Assembly: GCF_002307475.1 (NCBI RefSeq) | Contig: NZ_NTMH01000001.1 | Span: 1 to 64,000, forward strand | Origin: Pantoea allii | GTDB taxonomy: Bacteria; Pseudomonadota; Gammaproteobacteria; Enterobacterales; Enterobacteriaceae | Length of the DNA: 64,000 nucleotides | Direction of reading: 5' to 3' | Shown here: one piece after another, positions 17,562-25,857 of the stretch | How the letters are laid out: the number at the start of each line of letters is the position of its first letter | Numbering within the stretch: position 1 is the first letter of the stretch | The notes under the pieces: generated by a model | Told to the model about the DNA's origin: nothing | Database searches by the model: none | What the model saw: only the letters and a program-made list of their open reading frames with translations | Translations under genes and position numbers: made by a program

Positions 17562-17628
17562 GGTCCTGCTGGCCGTGACATCTGTCACAGAACAGGTGAC
17601 AGTCACCTTAAAAAAATTTTTTCATCCT

Positions 17629-17658
17629 CTTGAAATTCCCCGAAACGATCCTATAAAT
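17629..17658 (+). promoter_or_regulatory. sigma-32 heat-shock promoter for hsp20 unit
   Basis: CTTGAAA (17629-17635), the sigma-32 -35 consensus, is followed after about 13 bp by TCCTATAAAT, close to the CCCCATnT -10. The transcript would start near 17665, leaving a leader of about 70 nt that contains a GGGGA-AGG-TCCCC hairpin (17670-17684). Confidence 0.7.
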
Positions 17659-17703
17659 TTCTCTGAGCAACGGGGAAGGTCCCCACGCAGATGAGCTTTT
17701 GAA

Positions 17704-17724
17704 TGAACCATTAATTCAGGAGGT
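17704..17724 (+). promoter_or_regulatory. possible RNA-thermometer hairpin at the hsp20 ribosome site
   Basis: AACC (17705-17708) can pair with the GGTT at the end of AGGAGGTT, partly hiding the Shine-Dalgarno of the Hsp20 gene. The stem is very short. Leaders of this kind in ibp genes act as thermosensors, but this element does not clearly match ROSE or fourU classes. Confidence 0.25.
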
Positions 17725-17731
17725 TATCACT

Positions 17732-18220
17732 ATGGCATTACGTAATTTCCCTGTATTTCCTTCTGTCGCGGATTCCGCATTCTCTGACCGGTTTAACCGT
17801 ATCGATCGGCTTTTCAGCCAGTTGACCGGTGATGCGCCCGTGTCGGTTTCACCCTCTTATGACCTCAGACAAACTGACAATGAGCACTATGAGCTCACCG
17901 TCAGCGTACCCGGCTGGAAAGAAAGCGAGCTGGAGATCGAGGTGGCGGGCGGTCGCCTGACGGTTACCGGCCAGAAAGAGGAGGTGACGGATAACGAGGC
18001 GGACAAAGAAGGTCAGAACAGCGGCTGGTTGCATCGGGGCATCAGTCGTTCAGACTTCCGTCTGAGCTACAGCGTGCCCGAACATATGAAAGTGACCACT
18101 GCCCGGCTGCAGGACGGATTGCTGCGGGTCGGTTTGCATCATGAGGTGCCAGAAAGCGAGAAACCTCGCCGCATTCCGATTGAACACCGCACTTCCGAGG
18201 CAATTGAACATCAGGCTTAA
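17732..18220 (+). CDS. Hsp20/alpha-crystallin family small heat-shock chaperone
   Basis: A 162-residue small heat-shock protein. The alpha-crystallin domain (about 43-140) includes YELTVSVPGWKESELEIEVAGGRLTV and the conserved DGLLRVGL strand. It should bind unfolding proteins and hold them for refolding. ATG 17732 lies behind CAGGAGG; the ORF could extend to 17699, but that start has no ribosome site. It is distinct from classical IbpA/IbpB and may be an additional, accessory copy. A good sigma-32 promoter lies upstream, and two small genes follow. Confidence 0.9.
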   Translation: MALRNFPVFPSVADSAFSDRFNRIDRLFSQLTGDAPVSVSPSYDLRQTDNEHYELTVSVPGWKESELEIEVAGGRLTVTGQKEEVTDNEADKEGQNSGWLHRGISRSDFRLSYSVPEHMKVTTARLQDGLLRVGLHHEVPESEKPRRIPIEHRTSEAIEHQA

Positions 18221-18299
18221 TGGCAGTTTGACCCGACGGCGGGGAGCGTGAACAGCGCTCTCCGCACTATGTTATCAAGCGGATAATCAGGAGGCTGTT

Positions 18300-18596
18300 A
18301 TGAGAGTCATCAGCGTGCCCGAAGATCGTAGCCTGTATCCAAAACTGGTCGGCGAGACCTTCATGGCTGCCAAACTGCAGCTGGGCAGGACCCGCTTGTC
18401 GGTGAATTACAATAAAGTGCCAGGCGGAATTCTGCCTGTGCTGGTGGTGGATTTTTACAACGAGAAGGGCAAGCTCTACACCCTGCGTTATAACCTGCCA
18501 CCGGATACCCCAGAGCGAACCGATCGCCGGGTATCGTTGCTGATGCGCTTGATTGAGAAAGAGGCCAACGAGGAAAAGCTGGCTGAGGCGGTTTAA
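18300..18596 (+). CDS. small hypothetical protein in heat-shock unit
   Basis: A 98-residue basic protein with ATG 18300 behind a good AGGAGG. Sequence includes LPVLVVDFYNEKGKLYTLRYNLPPDTPERTDRRVSLLMRLIEKEANEEKL: a beta-rich first half and a charged C-terminal helix. No family recognised. It lies 79 bp after hsp20 in the same direction without a terminator between, so heat-shock control is likely. Function unknown. Confidence 0.7.
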   Translation: MRVISVPEDRSLYPKLVGETFMAAKLQLGRTRLSVNYNKVPGGILPVLVVDFYNEKGKLYTLRYNLPPDTPERTDRRVSLLMRLIEKEANEEKLAEAV

Positions 18597-18632
18597 CCGC
18601 TTGTCCCTACAGTGAAATCGAGGAGATAGGTT

Positions 18633-18719
18633 ATGTTGAATACATTGATGCTACATAGCTCTCTGGGCGCTGGCATGTTAGCCATTACCGCCAGCCTGTT
18701 TCAAAACCGATTTAAATAG
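18633..18719 (+). CDS. 28-aa small protein at end of heat-shock unit
   Basis: An ORF of 28 codons (MLNTLMLHSSLGAGMLAITA then SLFQNRFK) starts 7 nt after a strong GAGGAG ribosome site and ends 31 bp before a perfect terminator. The peptide has one hydrophobic stretch with a basic end, as in small stress membrane proteins. It is too short for usual gene callers. Position in the heat-shock unit suggests stress expression; function unknown. Confidence 0.5.
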   Translation: MLNTLMLHSSLGAGMLAITASLFQNRFK

Positions 18720-18750
18720 TCTGTTCTGTCGTTCGTTATCCCCATCTTTT

Positions 18751-18776
18751 GGTGCCGCTCAGTCGGCACCTTTTTT
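18751..18776 (+). terminator. Rho-independent terminator of heat-shock unit
   Basis: GGTGCCG (18751-18757) and CGGCACC (18764-18770) enclose a 6-nt loop and are followed by six T residues. Confidence 0.9.
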
Positions 18777-18813
18777 CATTTCGCCAGAATGCTTGTTTTT
18801 TCAAAACCCAATA

Positions 18814-18831
18814 GTTATGTTATAACATAAC
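18814..18831 (+). promoter_or_regulatory. perfect 18-bp palindrome, Zur-box-like operator
   Basis: GTTATGTTATAACATAAC is its own reverse complement and lies 20 bp before the ABC ATPase start. The core TGTTATAACA resembles Zur (zinc-uptake regulator) boxes of gammaproteobacteria. Its place over the only likely promoter of the three-gene importer suggests metal-dependent repression. Confidence 0.6.
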
Positions 18832-18850
18832 AAATAACGAATGGGTTAAC

Positions 18851-19654
18851 ATGATGCGGCCTGAGACGTTACGTCCTACTGAGTCGATACTGCGGGTGAA
18901 GATTGGGGCGCTGTACAAACCCGATGGCGGTTGCCTGCTCAATGACATTACCTTCAGCCTCCGGGCAGGGGAGCGCCTGGCCATTATCGGGCCGAACGGC
19001 AGTGGTAAAACCTCATTGCTGCGGGCGATAAGCCGCGAGCTGGCGCTACAGCAGGACGAGATTGCACTCAACGGGCGCTGCCTGAAAACATTTACCCGAC
19101 AGGACTTAGCCACATGTGTTGCCGTTATGGCGCAGAACGACGTGCCTGATCTGCGGTTGTCGGTTGAAGATTACGTTGCACTTGGACGCCTTCCTCATGC
19201 CCGCACCTGTCCGCATTCTGTAAACCAGCGCATTGTCAGCGAGGCGATAGCGGAAACGGGGCTGCTGGGGTTACGGCGACGTTCGTTACATGCGCTATCG
19301 GGGGGAGAACGGCAAAGAGCCATGCTGGCGCGCGTTCTGGCCCAAAAGCCACAGCTGATATTGCTGGATGAGCCGACCAATCACCTTGATCCCCTGGGAC
19401 GACATGCGCTGCTGACGTTAATCAAAAACAAAGGCATCACGGCCGTTGCGGTGTTGCACGATCTGTCACTGATTGACGGCTTTGCAGACCGCGTGCTGAT
19501 TCTGTCTCAGGGCGAGCAGGTGGTCTTTGATACGCCAGCCCGAGCCTTGTCATCCCGTTATCTCCGGCCGGTGTTCGGGTTAAACAGTTTTACCGTACCG
19601 CATCCCGCTAACGGAAAACATTTACGCATTTTCGAGGTGCCAGACTGTGCCTGA
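18851..19654 (+). CDS. ABC transporter ATP-binding protein, FecE/BtuD class
   Basis: A 267-residue ATPase with Walker A GPNGSGKTS (about 50-58), signature LSGGERQR and Walker B LILLDEPTNHLD. The arrangement matches iron-siderophore/B12 importers (FecCD family). It energises the permease encoded at 20615. ATG 18851 is directly followed by a second ATG, and the ribosome site is weak. Its end overlaps the binding-protein gene by 8 nt. The Zur-like palindrome upstream suggests zinc or a related metal chelate as substrate. Confidence 0.88.
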   Translation: MMRPETLRPTESILRVKIGALYKPDGGCLLNDITFSLRAGERLAIIGPNGSGKTSLLRAISRELALQQDEIALNGRCLKTFTRQDLATCVAVMAQNDVPDLRLSVEDYVALGRLPHARTCPHSVNQRIVSEAIAETGLLGLRRRSLHALSGGERQRAMLARVLAQKPQLILLDEPTNHLDPLGRHALLTLIKNKGITAVAVLHDLSLIDGFADRVLILSQGEQVVFDTPARALSSRYLRPVFGLNSFTVPHPANGKHLRIFEVPDCA

Positions 19655-20618
19655 AACATTGTTAACGCTCTGTCTTGCCGCCGGGCTGATGAGCATTCCT
19701 GTCGGGCACGCTCTTGCCGCCGATTTCCCTGTCACTATTCAGAGCTGCGGCCAGCCGGTCACGTTTAATTCACCACCAAAACGGGCCGTGATTAACGACC
19801 TCAATATGTCGGAAATGGCTTTTGCGCTTCATGTGCAGGATCGTATCGTCGGGCTGACGGGCATCAGCGGCTGGTACAAAATGACGCCTGAATTTAAGCA
19901 GGCGATGGGAGCCATTCCTGAGCTGGCACCTAAATATCCGTCTCTTGAAACGCTGCTGGCGGTAAATCCCGACTTCTTTTTTGCCGGCTGGAATTACGGC
20001 ATGAAAGTGGGGGGCGACGTGACGCCTGCGTCGTTAAGCCAGTACGGCATTAAGACACTGGTATTGAGTGAAAGCTGTGTTTTTACCCAAAAAGACAAGC
20101 ATCAGGCCAGCATGGATCTGCTTTATAACGATGAGCTGACGTTAGGTAAAATCTTCGGCAAACAGGCCGAGGCGCAGGCCCTGGTGGAGGGCTGGAAGCA
20201 ACGCCTCAGACAGATTCCTCAACGGCCCAGCACGGCCCGGCCCGTAAAGGTGTTTGTTTATGACTCCGGCGAGGATAAGCCGTTTACCAGTGGAAAATAT
20301 GCCATGCCAACGGCCATTATTGCAGCCGCTGGCGCGACCAATGCGATGGGCGGTCTGGATATCAGCTGGGGCACCACATCATGGGAAAGCGTGGCTGCAA
20401 CGGAACCTGATTTTATTATTCTGCTGGATTATCAGACCGGCGGCGGGGCAGATGCGCTGCGGCGTTTCCTGGAACATCATCCGCTGATGAAACTCACGCC
20501 AGCCGTACAACATCATCGTTATCTGAAGCTGCAGTATGCCGAGCTGACGCCAGGGCCCGCCAATATCACAGCCGTAGAAAAACTGGCGCATGCCCTGTAT
20601 TCCGGGACCGCGCCGTGA
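19647..20618 (+). CDS. periplasmic metal-chelate/siderophore-type binding protein
   Basis: A 323-residue class III solute-binding protein with a GTG start and a signal peptide ending near HALA/ADF. TroA/FecB-like fold segments include RAVINDLNMSEMAFAL and YPSLETLLAVNPDFFFAGWN. Genes of this subgroup are sometimes labelled F420-0 transporters by automatic transfer, an improbable substrate for an enterobacterium. It lies between ATPase and permease with overlapping ends. The palindrome upstream favours a zinc, cobalt or nickel chelate; this is inference. Confidence 0.82.
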   Translation: MPETLLTLCLAAGLMSIPVGHALAADFPVTIQSCGQPVTFNSPPKRAVINDLNMSEMAFALHVQDRIVGLTGISGWYKMTPEFKQAMGAIPELAPKYPSLETLLAVNPDFFFAGWNYGMKVGGDVTPASLSQYGIKTLVLSESCVFTQKDKHQASMDLLYNDELTLGKIFGKQAEAQALVEGWKQRLRQIPQRPSTARPVKVFVYDSGEDKPFTSGKYAMPTAIIAAAGATNAMGGLDISWGTTSWESVAATEPDFIILLDYQTGGGADALRRFLEHHPLMKLTPAVQHHRYLKLQYAELTPGPANITAVEKLAHALYSGTAP

Positions 20619-21625
20619 GTGCGGTGTCTCACCGTTATGCATGGGTCATGTGCGGTTGCGTCCTTCTGCTGGCAGGGCTCCTGCTCATCAGCATTGCTAC
20701 AGGCACGGTCGCGTTATCATTAAAGCAGGTGTTGGGCGCGCTGGCGCTACTCCCTGCGCCCCCGTCTGAAATGGTCAACCGTATCGTGATTGACCTCCGG
20801 CTGCCGCGCACCTTGCTGGCGGCGTTAACCGGTGCCGGACTGGCAATGGTCGGGGCACTGCTGCAAACCACCACCCGCAACGATCTGGCCGATCCCTTTC
20901 TCTTTGGTCTTTCTTCCGGCGCCTCGGCAGGGGCGGTGCTGGTCATCACCCGTTTCGGTGACAGGTTGGGTGAACTGACTTTGCCGGTTGCGGCCTTTGC
21001 GGGCGGGCTTTGTTCTGCGGCGGCGGTTATGTTGCTGTTCCATTTTAAAAAACGGCGTAGCGCAGAGCACCTGATCATCTGTGGGCTGGCTGTCTCTTTT
21101 TTGTTTGGCGCGCTCACCAGCTATTTTATTTTCTCTGGCGATCAGCGGGCGGCCAGTTCGGTCATGTTCTGGTCGCTGGGCGGTTTGGGGCTGGCCAGTT
21201 GGCAAAATCTGCCCGTTGCGCTCACCGGCGTGGCACTGCTGAGTGGCTTTGTTCTGCTACGACACCGTTCTCTGGACGGCCTGCTTGCGGGGGAGCAAAC
21301 GGCTCTCTCGTTGGGGATTAACGTCAGTCGTGTGCGCATCGAAACTTTTCTCTGCTGTGCACTGACGACCTCAATGCTGGTGGCCCTGACCGGGGTGATC
21401 GGTTTTGTCGGCCTGATGGTGCCGCATCTGTGTCGCTCTGTTGCCGGGGTAAAACACCGTCTGTTGTTGCCGCTGTGTGGCCTGGGCGGCGCGGTTTTGC
21501 TGTGCGCTGGCGATATCGCCAGCCGTACGCTGCTGGCACCCCAGGAGTTGCCGATCGGGATTATTACGGCAGGCATCGGTGGTGTTTTTGTGATTCTGCT
21601 GCTGACCCGTGCTTCGCGTGCATGA
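20615..21625 (+). CDS. ABC transporter permease, FecCD family
   Basis: A 336-residue inner-membrane permease with about ten hydrophobic spans and FecCD motifs (RLPRTLLAALTGAGLAMVGALLQ, near 60-82; GLMVPHLCR near 263-272). GTG start overlaps the stop of the binding-protein gene, so the three genes are coupled. A single permease gene implies a homodimer, as in BtuC. No terminator with a T run is obvious after it. Confidence 0.9.
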   Translation: MSAVSHRYAWVMCGCVLLLAGLLLISIATGTVALSLKQVLGALALLPAPPSEMVNRIVIDLRLPRTLLAALTGAGLAMVGALLQTTTRNDLADPFLFGLSSGASAGAVLVITRFGDRLGELTLPVAAFAGGLCSAAAVMLLFHFKKRRSAEHLIICGLAVSFLFGALTSYFIFSGDQRAASSVMFWSLGGLGLASWQNLPVALTGVALLSGFVLLRHRSLDGLLAGEQTALSLGINVSRVRIETFLCCALTTSMLVALTGVIGFVGLMVPHLCRSVAGVKHRLLLPLCGLGGAVLLCAGDIASRTLLAPQELPIGIITAGIGGVFVILLLTRASRA

Positions 21626-21945
21626 CGCTGAGCGAGGCCAGCACAGCCCAGAAAGCACGAATGCTAACAACTTGTCACTAAGTAGTATTATTTCACTATC
21701 CGCGCGCATTCCTGCGCCGCTCACCCGGTCTTTTTCCCTTTGCAACGCCTGGTTTTTGCGGCTCACCCCAGGAAATGCAAGCTTCTGCCGCGAATGTAAT
21801 AGCCTCTCACACTTCTTAGTATCTAAGTAACATATTGGACATTGTCTTATTTACTTTAACTGTTCATCAGGCTATTTCTACGCTACAACGACAAACGCAC
21901 CAACGAAGCCCGGCGTGGCTTTCGTCTGACGTTAGGGTCTGGTTT
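21626..21945. other. intergenic region before vgrG
   Basis: A 320-bp gap between the ABC operon and vgrG. The ORF could run in frame from a TTG at 21835, but that stretch does not look like VgrG sequence. I see no strong hairpin or recognisable gene; a promoter for vgrG must lie here. Confidence 0.4.
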
Positions 21946-24159
21946 ATGCTTAATCGTATTACTGTTCAGTTACCTGTTGAAGACCTGCTGTTCTGGAAGC
22001 TCTCCGGACGAGAGGCGCTGTCCGAATCCTTTACGCTGAATTTGCAGGTATTGGGCACGGATGCGCGCATCGAACGGAGCGCGCTGCTGGGCAAATCCGC
22101 CACCCTGATTATCCCAACGCAAACCCTGGCGCGCCCGCGCTATCTCAACGGCAAGATCACCCGGGTTGCCGTCAGCGCGGTGGAGTTATCCGGTACGCGC
22201 TATGCGGTTTATCAGCTCACGCTTGAGCCCGACCTGTGGCCGATGAAACGTGATCGCAACCTGCGCATTTTTCAGGAACAGACGGTTCCACAGATTGTGC
22301 AGACGTTATTCGGCGAGTATCAGGTTAATGTGGAAAATAACCTGACAGGCAGTTACCGCAACTGGGATTACTGCGTCCAGTATCAGGAAAGCAGTTTTAA
22401 TTTCATCAGCCGCCTGATGGAGCTGGAAGGCATCGCCTGGCACGTTCGCCATGAGGCTGACAAGCACACGATCGTGCTCACCGATGCCGTTGCACAATAC
22501 AAGCCCTTTAGCGGCTACGAATTTATTCCCTACCATCAAACGCCCTCGGGCGGCACAACCAGCGAAGAGGGCATCAGCCAGTGGGCATTGACGGACAGCG
22601 TAACGCCGGGGTTGTACAGCCTGGACGACTACGATTTCCGTAAGCCCAACGCCTGGCTTTTCCAGGCGCGACAAAACCCGCAGTCACCCTCTCCTGGCAC
22701 CATCGATGTCTATGACTGGCCGGGCCGTTTTGTTGAACACGGCCACGGCGAGTTTTATGCACGCATCCGTCAGGAGCGCTGGCAGGTGGAGCATCAGCAA
22801 ACTCAGGGCACCGCCACCGCCATGGGCATTGTGCCGGGCTGCACCTTTCAACTCACCAATGCCGCTTTCTTCAGCGATGCCGGAGAGTACCTGGTTACCG
22901 GTGCGGAGTACGAATTCGAAGAGAATCGCTACGCCAGCGGCCCCGACAGCGCAACCATCCATCGCACGACCTTCTCGGTGATTCCGGCAAGCGTGGTGTT
23001 TCGTCCAGAGCAGAAAACGCCCTGGCCGCGCACCGGCGGGCCCCAGACGGCGAAGGTGGTCGGACCGAAGGGCGAAAGCATCTGGACCGACCGCTACGGT
23101 CGGGTAAAAGTGAAGTTTCACTGGGATCGGCTGGCAAAAGGGGATGATACGAGTTCCTGCTGGGTGCGCGTGTCAAGCGCCTGGGCGGGCCAGGGGTTCG
23201 GTGGCGTTCAGATTCCGCGCGTGGGCGATGAGGTGGTGGTCGACTTTATCAATGGTGACCCTGACCGTCCGATTATTACCGGGCGCGTCTATAACGAAGC
23301 CAGCATGCCGCCATGGGCGCTGCCGGCTGCGGCGACCCAAATGGGCTTTATGAGCCGCTCTAAAGACGGCTCGCCAGACAATGCCAATGCGCTGCGTTTT
23401 GAGGATAAACCGGGTCAGGAGCAGCTGTGGCTGCACGCCGAACGCAACATGGACACCGAAGTTGAAAACGACGAAACCCATGATGTCGGCAGCAACCGGA
23501 CCAAAACCGTAGGCAAAGACGAAACCAGTCATATCAAACAGAACCGCACGCGCACGGTAGACGGCAACGAGACCGTAACTGTCGGCCAGGATCGCAGTAA
23601 AACGATCAACGGCAATGAAACCACGACGATCCAGCAAAATCGCACAGAAACGGTAAAGGGCAACGAAACCCTGAGCGTGGATCAAAATCGCGATGAAACC
23701 ATTACCGGCAATCACACGACGACGGTGAAAAGTAACAACACCGGCACGGTGGAAGGGAAACAAACGCTGACGGTGATTCAGGACCGAACCCGCACGGTTC
23801 AGGGCAATGAAAAGGTCAGCGTGCAGCAAAACCGCGCAGTGCAGGTCACAGGAAATCAGACGCTCGACGTGACGGGCAATCGCCACGTCACCGTGAACAG
23901 CAATGAGGTGCGCACGATTGCGCAAAAGCAAGACGTGACGATCGGCGCAGGCCGCACGCTGAGTATTACCGGCGGTGATACGCGCTTTACCCAGGGCAGC
24001 GTTGCGGACAGCGCAACAGACACGTTCCATATTAATGTGGGCGAGAGCGGGATTTTAATCAGTAATGGCAGCGTGCAAATCACTGCTGGCGGATCGACCA
24101 TTACCATTAATGCCGCAGGCGTGATGGTGAATGGTAAAAAAATTGAGCTGAATGCCTGA
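21946..24159 (+). CDS. vgrG: T6SS spike protein VgrG
   Basis: A 737-residue VgrG from ATG 21946 (MLNRITVQLPVEDLLFWKLS). The gp27-like base (1-370) and gp5-like OB fold (about 400-490, with DRYGRVKVKFHWDR and GQGFGGVQIPRVGDEVVVDF) are followed by a long beta-helix of GNExxxVxQNR repeats and an ITAGGSTITI-containing end. It forms the trimeric puncture tip of the T6SS and carries the PAAR/Rhs effector. It begins a four-gene unit: vgrG, TPR adaptor, 42-aa peptide and Rhs. No enzymatic extension is seen at the C-terminus. Confidence 0.95.
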   Translation: MLNRITVQLPVEDLLFWKLSGREALSESFTLNLQVLGTDARIERSALLGKSATLIIPTQTLARPRYLNGKITRVAVSAVELSGTRYAVYQLTLEPDLWPMKRDRNLRIFQEQTVPQIVQTLFGEYQVNVENNLTGSYRNWDYCVQYQESSFNFISRLMELEGIAWHVRHEADKHTIVLTDAVAQYKPFSGYEFIPYHQTPSGGTTSEEGISQWALTDSVTPGLYSLDDYDFRKPNAWLFQARQNPQSPSPGTIDVYDWPGRFVEHGHGEFYARIRQERWQVEHQQTQGTATAMGIVPGCTFQLTNAAFFSDAGEYLVTGAEYEFEENRYASGPDSATIHRTTFSVIPASVVFRPEQKTPWPRTGGPQTAKVVGPKGESIWTDRYGRVKVKFHWDRLAKGDDTSSCWVRVSSAWAGQGFGGVQIPRVGDEVVVDFINGDPDRPIITGRVYNEASMPPWALPAAATQMGFMSRSKDGSPDNANALRFEDKPGQEQLWLHAERNMDTEVENDETHDVGSNRTKTVGKDETSHIKQNRTRTVDGNETVTVGQDRSKTINGNETTTIQQNRTETVKGNETLSVDQNRDETITGNHTTTVKSNNTGTVEGKQTLTVIQDRTRTVQGNEKVSVQQNRAVQVTGNQTLDVTGNRHVTVNSNEVRTIAQKQDVTIGAGRTLSITGGDTRFTQGSVADSATDTFHINVGESGILISNGSVQITAGGSTITINAAGVMVNGKKIELNA
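23452..23990 (+). repeat. degenerate tandem beta-helix repeats within vgrG
   Basis: About a dozen coding repeats with a two-step rhythm, TVxGNET and VxQNRTxT, recur roughly every 14 residues. They form the triple-stranded beta-helix needle of VgrG. The DNA has diverged enough that the repetition shows mostly at protein level. Confidence 0.8.
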
Positions 24160-24171
24160 CAGGGATGTGAC

Positions 24172-25722
24172 ATGAGTGCTGCAAAGAACCCAACCGAACG
24201 TGTGATGAGTGAGCTGGAGCTGAGCTGGCTCACCGCCAGTGAGAACCGTGACGCGCGTCTGTTTATCTGGCGCGTACCGGCTTCAGGCGAGTCGCTTCTT
24301 GACGCCTTTCTTGCCCTGCAACAGCATCCTGAAGGACGTTCAGTCCCTGACCTGTTTCTGAGCCTGACGACCGCCTTTGAAACAGGCTATGGCTACAGCG
24401 AGGCGCTGGCACGGGAGTTTATTGAGCACTACGAAGCCACGCCCGATGTGGCCGACTGGAACAGCGATGCGCTACAACCCTGCTATTCCGCGGCGCAGTT
24501 ACGGCTGTTGTTGCAGGACTTCGCCCGTCATTTTCCCGACGATTTACGTTATCTGATGCTGGTGCTAAAACCCGCCGCTGTCAGCGACGAGCGCGCCCTG
24601 ATGCGCTGGTTCGAAAGCTGGCGGCAGGACGCCGAGCCCGCACCGCGTTTGCTGCTGATCGATACCACCGAGCAGCCCCTGTGGCAGCCGCTGTACGAGG
24701 CCCATCCTGAACACGTACAACTGATTGTCGATGATGTCGACGGCATGAAGGTGATGCATCAGACCGCCCAGCAGCAAAGTGATACCGATTCCGATCGTTT
24801 GCTGCTGCGTCGTTACCTGGCGGATGCGATGTTGCTGCTGGAGAAAGGCAGCGCCGCCCAGGTGGCTGGCCGGGGTAACCTGGCTCTGGCCGTCGCGCAG
24901 CGGCGCGGCTGGCACGATCAGCAGGCGATGTTGCACAACCTGATTGCAGGCGGCTGGCTTAAAGGCAAAGACCACAGCAAAGCGGTCGGACATTACCGTG
25001 AGGCGCAAAACGTCTCAAGCGCCATCGACGATCCCGCTGTAAAAGGCCAGCTTCGTACCCAAAGTACCTTTGGTGAAGCCGGAGCATGGTTCGCCAACAA
25101 AGCCTATTTGCAGGCCGCAAAAGCCTATCGCCAGGCCGCGCTGGAAGCCCAGGCGATTCCGCATCCGGTTTTTTCCCTTGAAGGCTGGCGCATGTCGGGG
25201 TTTTGTCTGTGGCTGTCAGGTCATCATGCCGCCGCGATGGAAGCGTACGGCAAAGCCGTGCAGGCGGCAGGCGGCATCCCGCTGGCGGAGCGCGGGGAAA
25301 CCACACTGCCGCTGGTTTTCCAGGATTTGTTGCGCATGCACGATAAGCGCCGTACTGAGGCCATCGAAGCCTGTGCCACGCGCTGGCAGAATGATAAACA
25401 GCGGCTGATCCAGCAGGCAGAAGCGGGCTTACTTTGCCCACCCAACACCGAATCGGTGAGGAAAACAGAAAGCCGTCTGCAACTGCAGCTTGAGGCCACC
25501 TTCCTGTTGATCCGCGAGGAAAGAGAAACGCTTATTCGTAACGGTGACGACAGTTTTCGTCGCGTTATCCAACTGGCACGGGAGCAGTTGCATCCCCAGT
25601 GGAACGGCCTGCCGGATATCGCCCATCCTTTTGATGCACCTCCAGGCGAATGGCAAAGCCTGCCAGCGTGGGGAAGTGCAAATCCATCATCACCTGAAAA
25701 TGCAGGGAGCAACGCAGTATGA
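24172..25722 (+). CDS. T6SS-associated TPR-like effector adaptor
   Basis: A 516-residue cytoplasmic protein. The first part (1-200) is of DUF4123-like size and context (LFIWRVPASGESLLDAFLAL); the second (about 210-400) has helical repeats resembling TPRs (ALAVAQRRGWHDQQAMLHNLIAGGW, AYLQAAKAYRQAALEAQAI). It starts 12 nt after vgrG and ends in a 4-nt overlap with a tiny membrane peptide. Adaptors in this position load effectors onto VgrG. Assignment rests on context and helical repeats, not a diagnostic motif. Confidence 0.65.
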   Translation: MSAAKNPTERVMSELELSWLTASENRDARLFIWRVPASGESLLDAFLALQQHPEGRSVPDLFLSLTTAFETGYGYSEALAREFIEHYEATPDVADWNSDALQPCYSAAQLRLLLQDFARHFPDDLRYLMLVLKPAAVSDERALMRWFESWRQDAEPAPRLLLIDTTEQPLWQPLYEAHPEHVQLIVDDVDGMKVMHQTAQQQSDTDSDRLLLRRYLADAMLLLEKGSAAQVAGRGNLALAVAQRRGWHDQQAMLHNLIAGGWLKGKDHSKAVGHYREAQNVSSAIDDPAVKGQLRTQSTFGEAGAWFANKAYLQAAKAYRQAALEAQAIPHPVFSLEGWRMSGFCLWLSGHHAAAMEAYGKAVQAAGGIPLAERGETTLPLVFQDLLRMHDKRRTEAIEACATRWQNDKQRLIQQAEAGLLCPPNTESVRKTESRLQLQLEATFLLIREERETLIRNGDDSFRRVIQLAREQLHPQWNGLPDIAHPFDAPPGEWQSLPAWGSANPSSPENAGSNAV

Positions 25723-25847
25723 AAAATCGCATCATTCTTATCGTCGTCGTAACGGTACTCGCACTGCTGTTCCTGAGCCTTTCCGACAGCGGTCTGGCGA
25801 CCGAGGTCCGAACCTTTTTACGCGCGCTGCTGCGTGCCATCTTCTGA
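25719..25847 (+). CDS. 42-aa membrane peptide between adaptor and Rhs
   Basis: An ORF of 42 codons starting with an ATGA overlap with the adaptor stop and ending 10 nt before the Rhs ATG. Residues 4-24 (RIILIVVVTVLALLFLSL) form one transmembrane helix; the rest is amphipathic and basic (TEVRTFLRALLRAIF). Coupling to both neighbours argues that it is real. The Rhs gene here has no hydrophobic N-terminus of its own, so the peptide might supply that membrane function, which is speculation. Confidence 0.65.
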   Translation: MKNRIILIVVVTVLALLFLSLSDSGLATEVRTFLRALLRAIF

Positions 25848-25857
25848 GGCATAACCC

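Noticed and set aside
18814..18831. Palindrome as a simple terminator
   Set aside because: It is AT-rich, perfectly self-complementary without a loop, and sits before a start codon, so an operator is far more likely.
23452..23990. Regular repeats that could suggest a CRISPR array
   Set aside because: The repeats are in-frame protein repeats of about 14 residues in vgrG, without identical repeat units or spacers.
23173..24030. 285-codon minus-strand ORF opposite vgrG
   Set aside because: Created by the repeated beta-helix codons of vgrG; no independent coding evidence.
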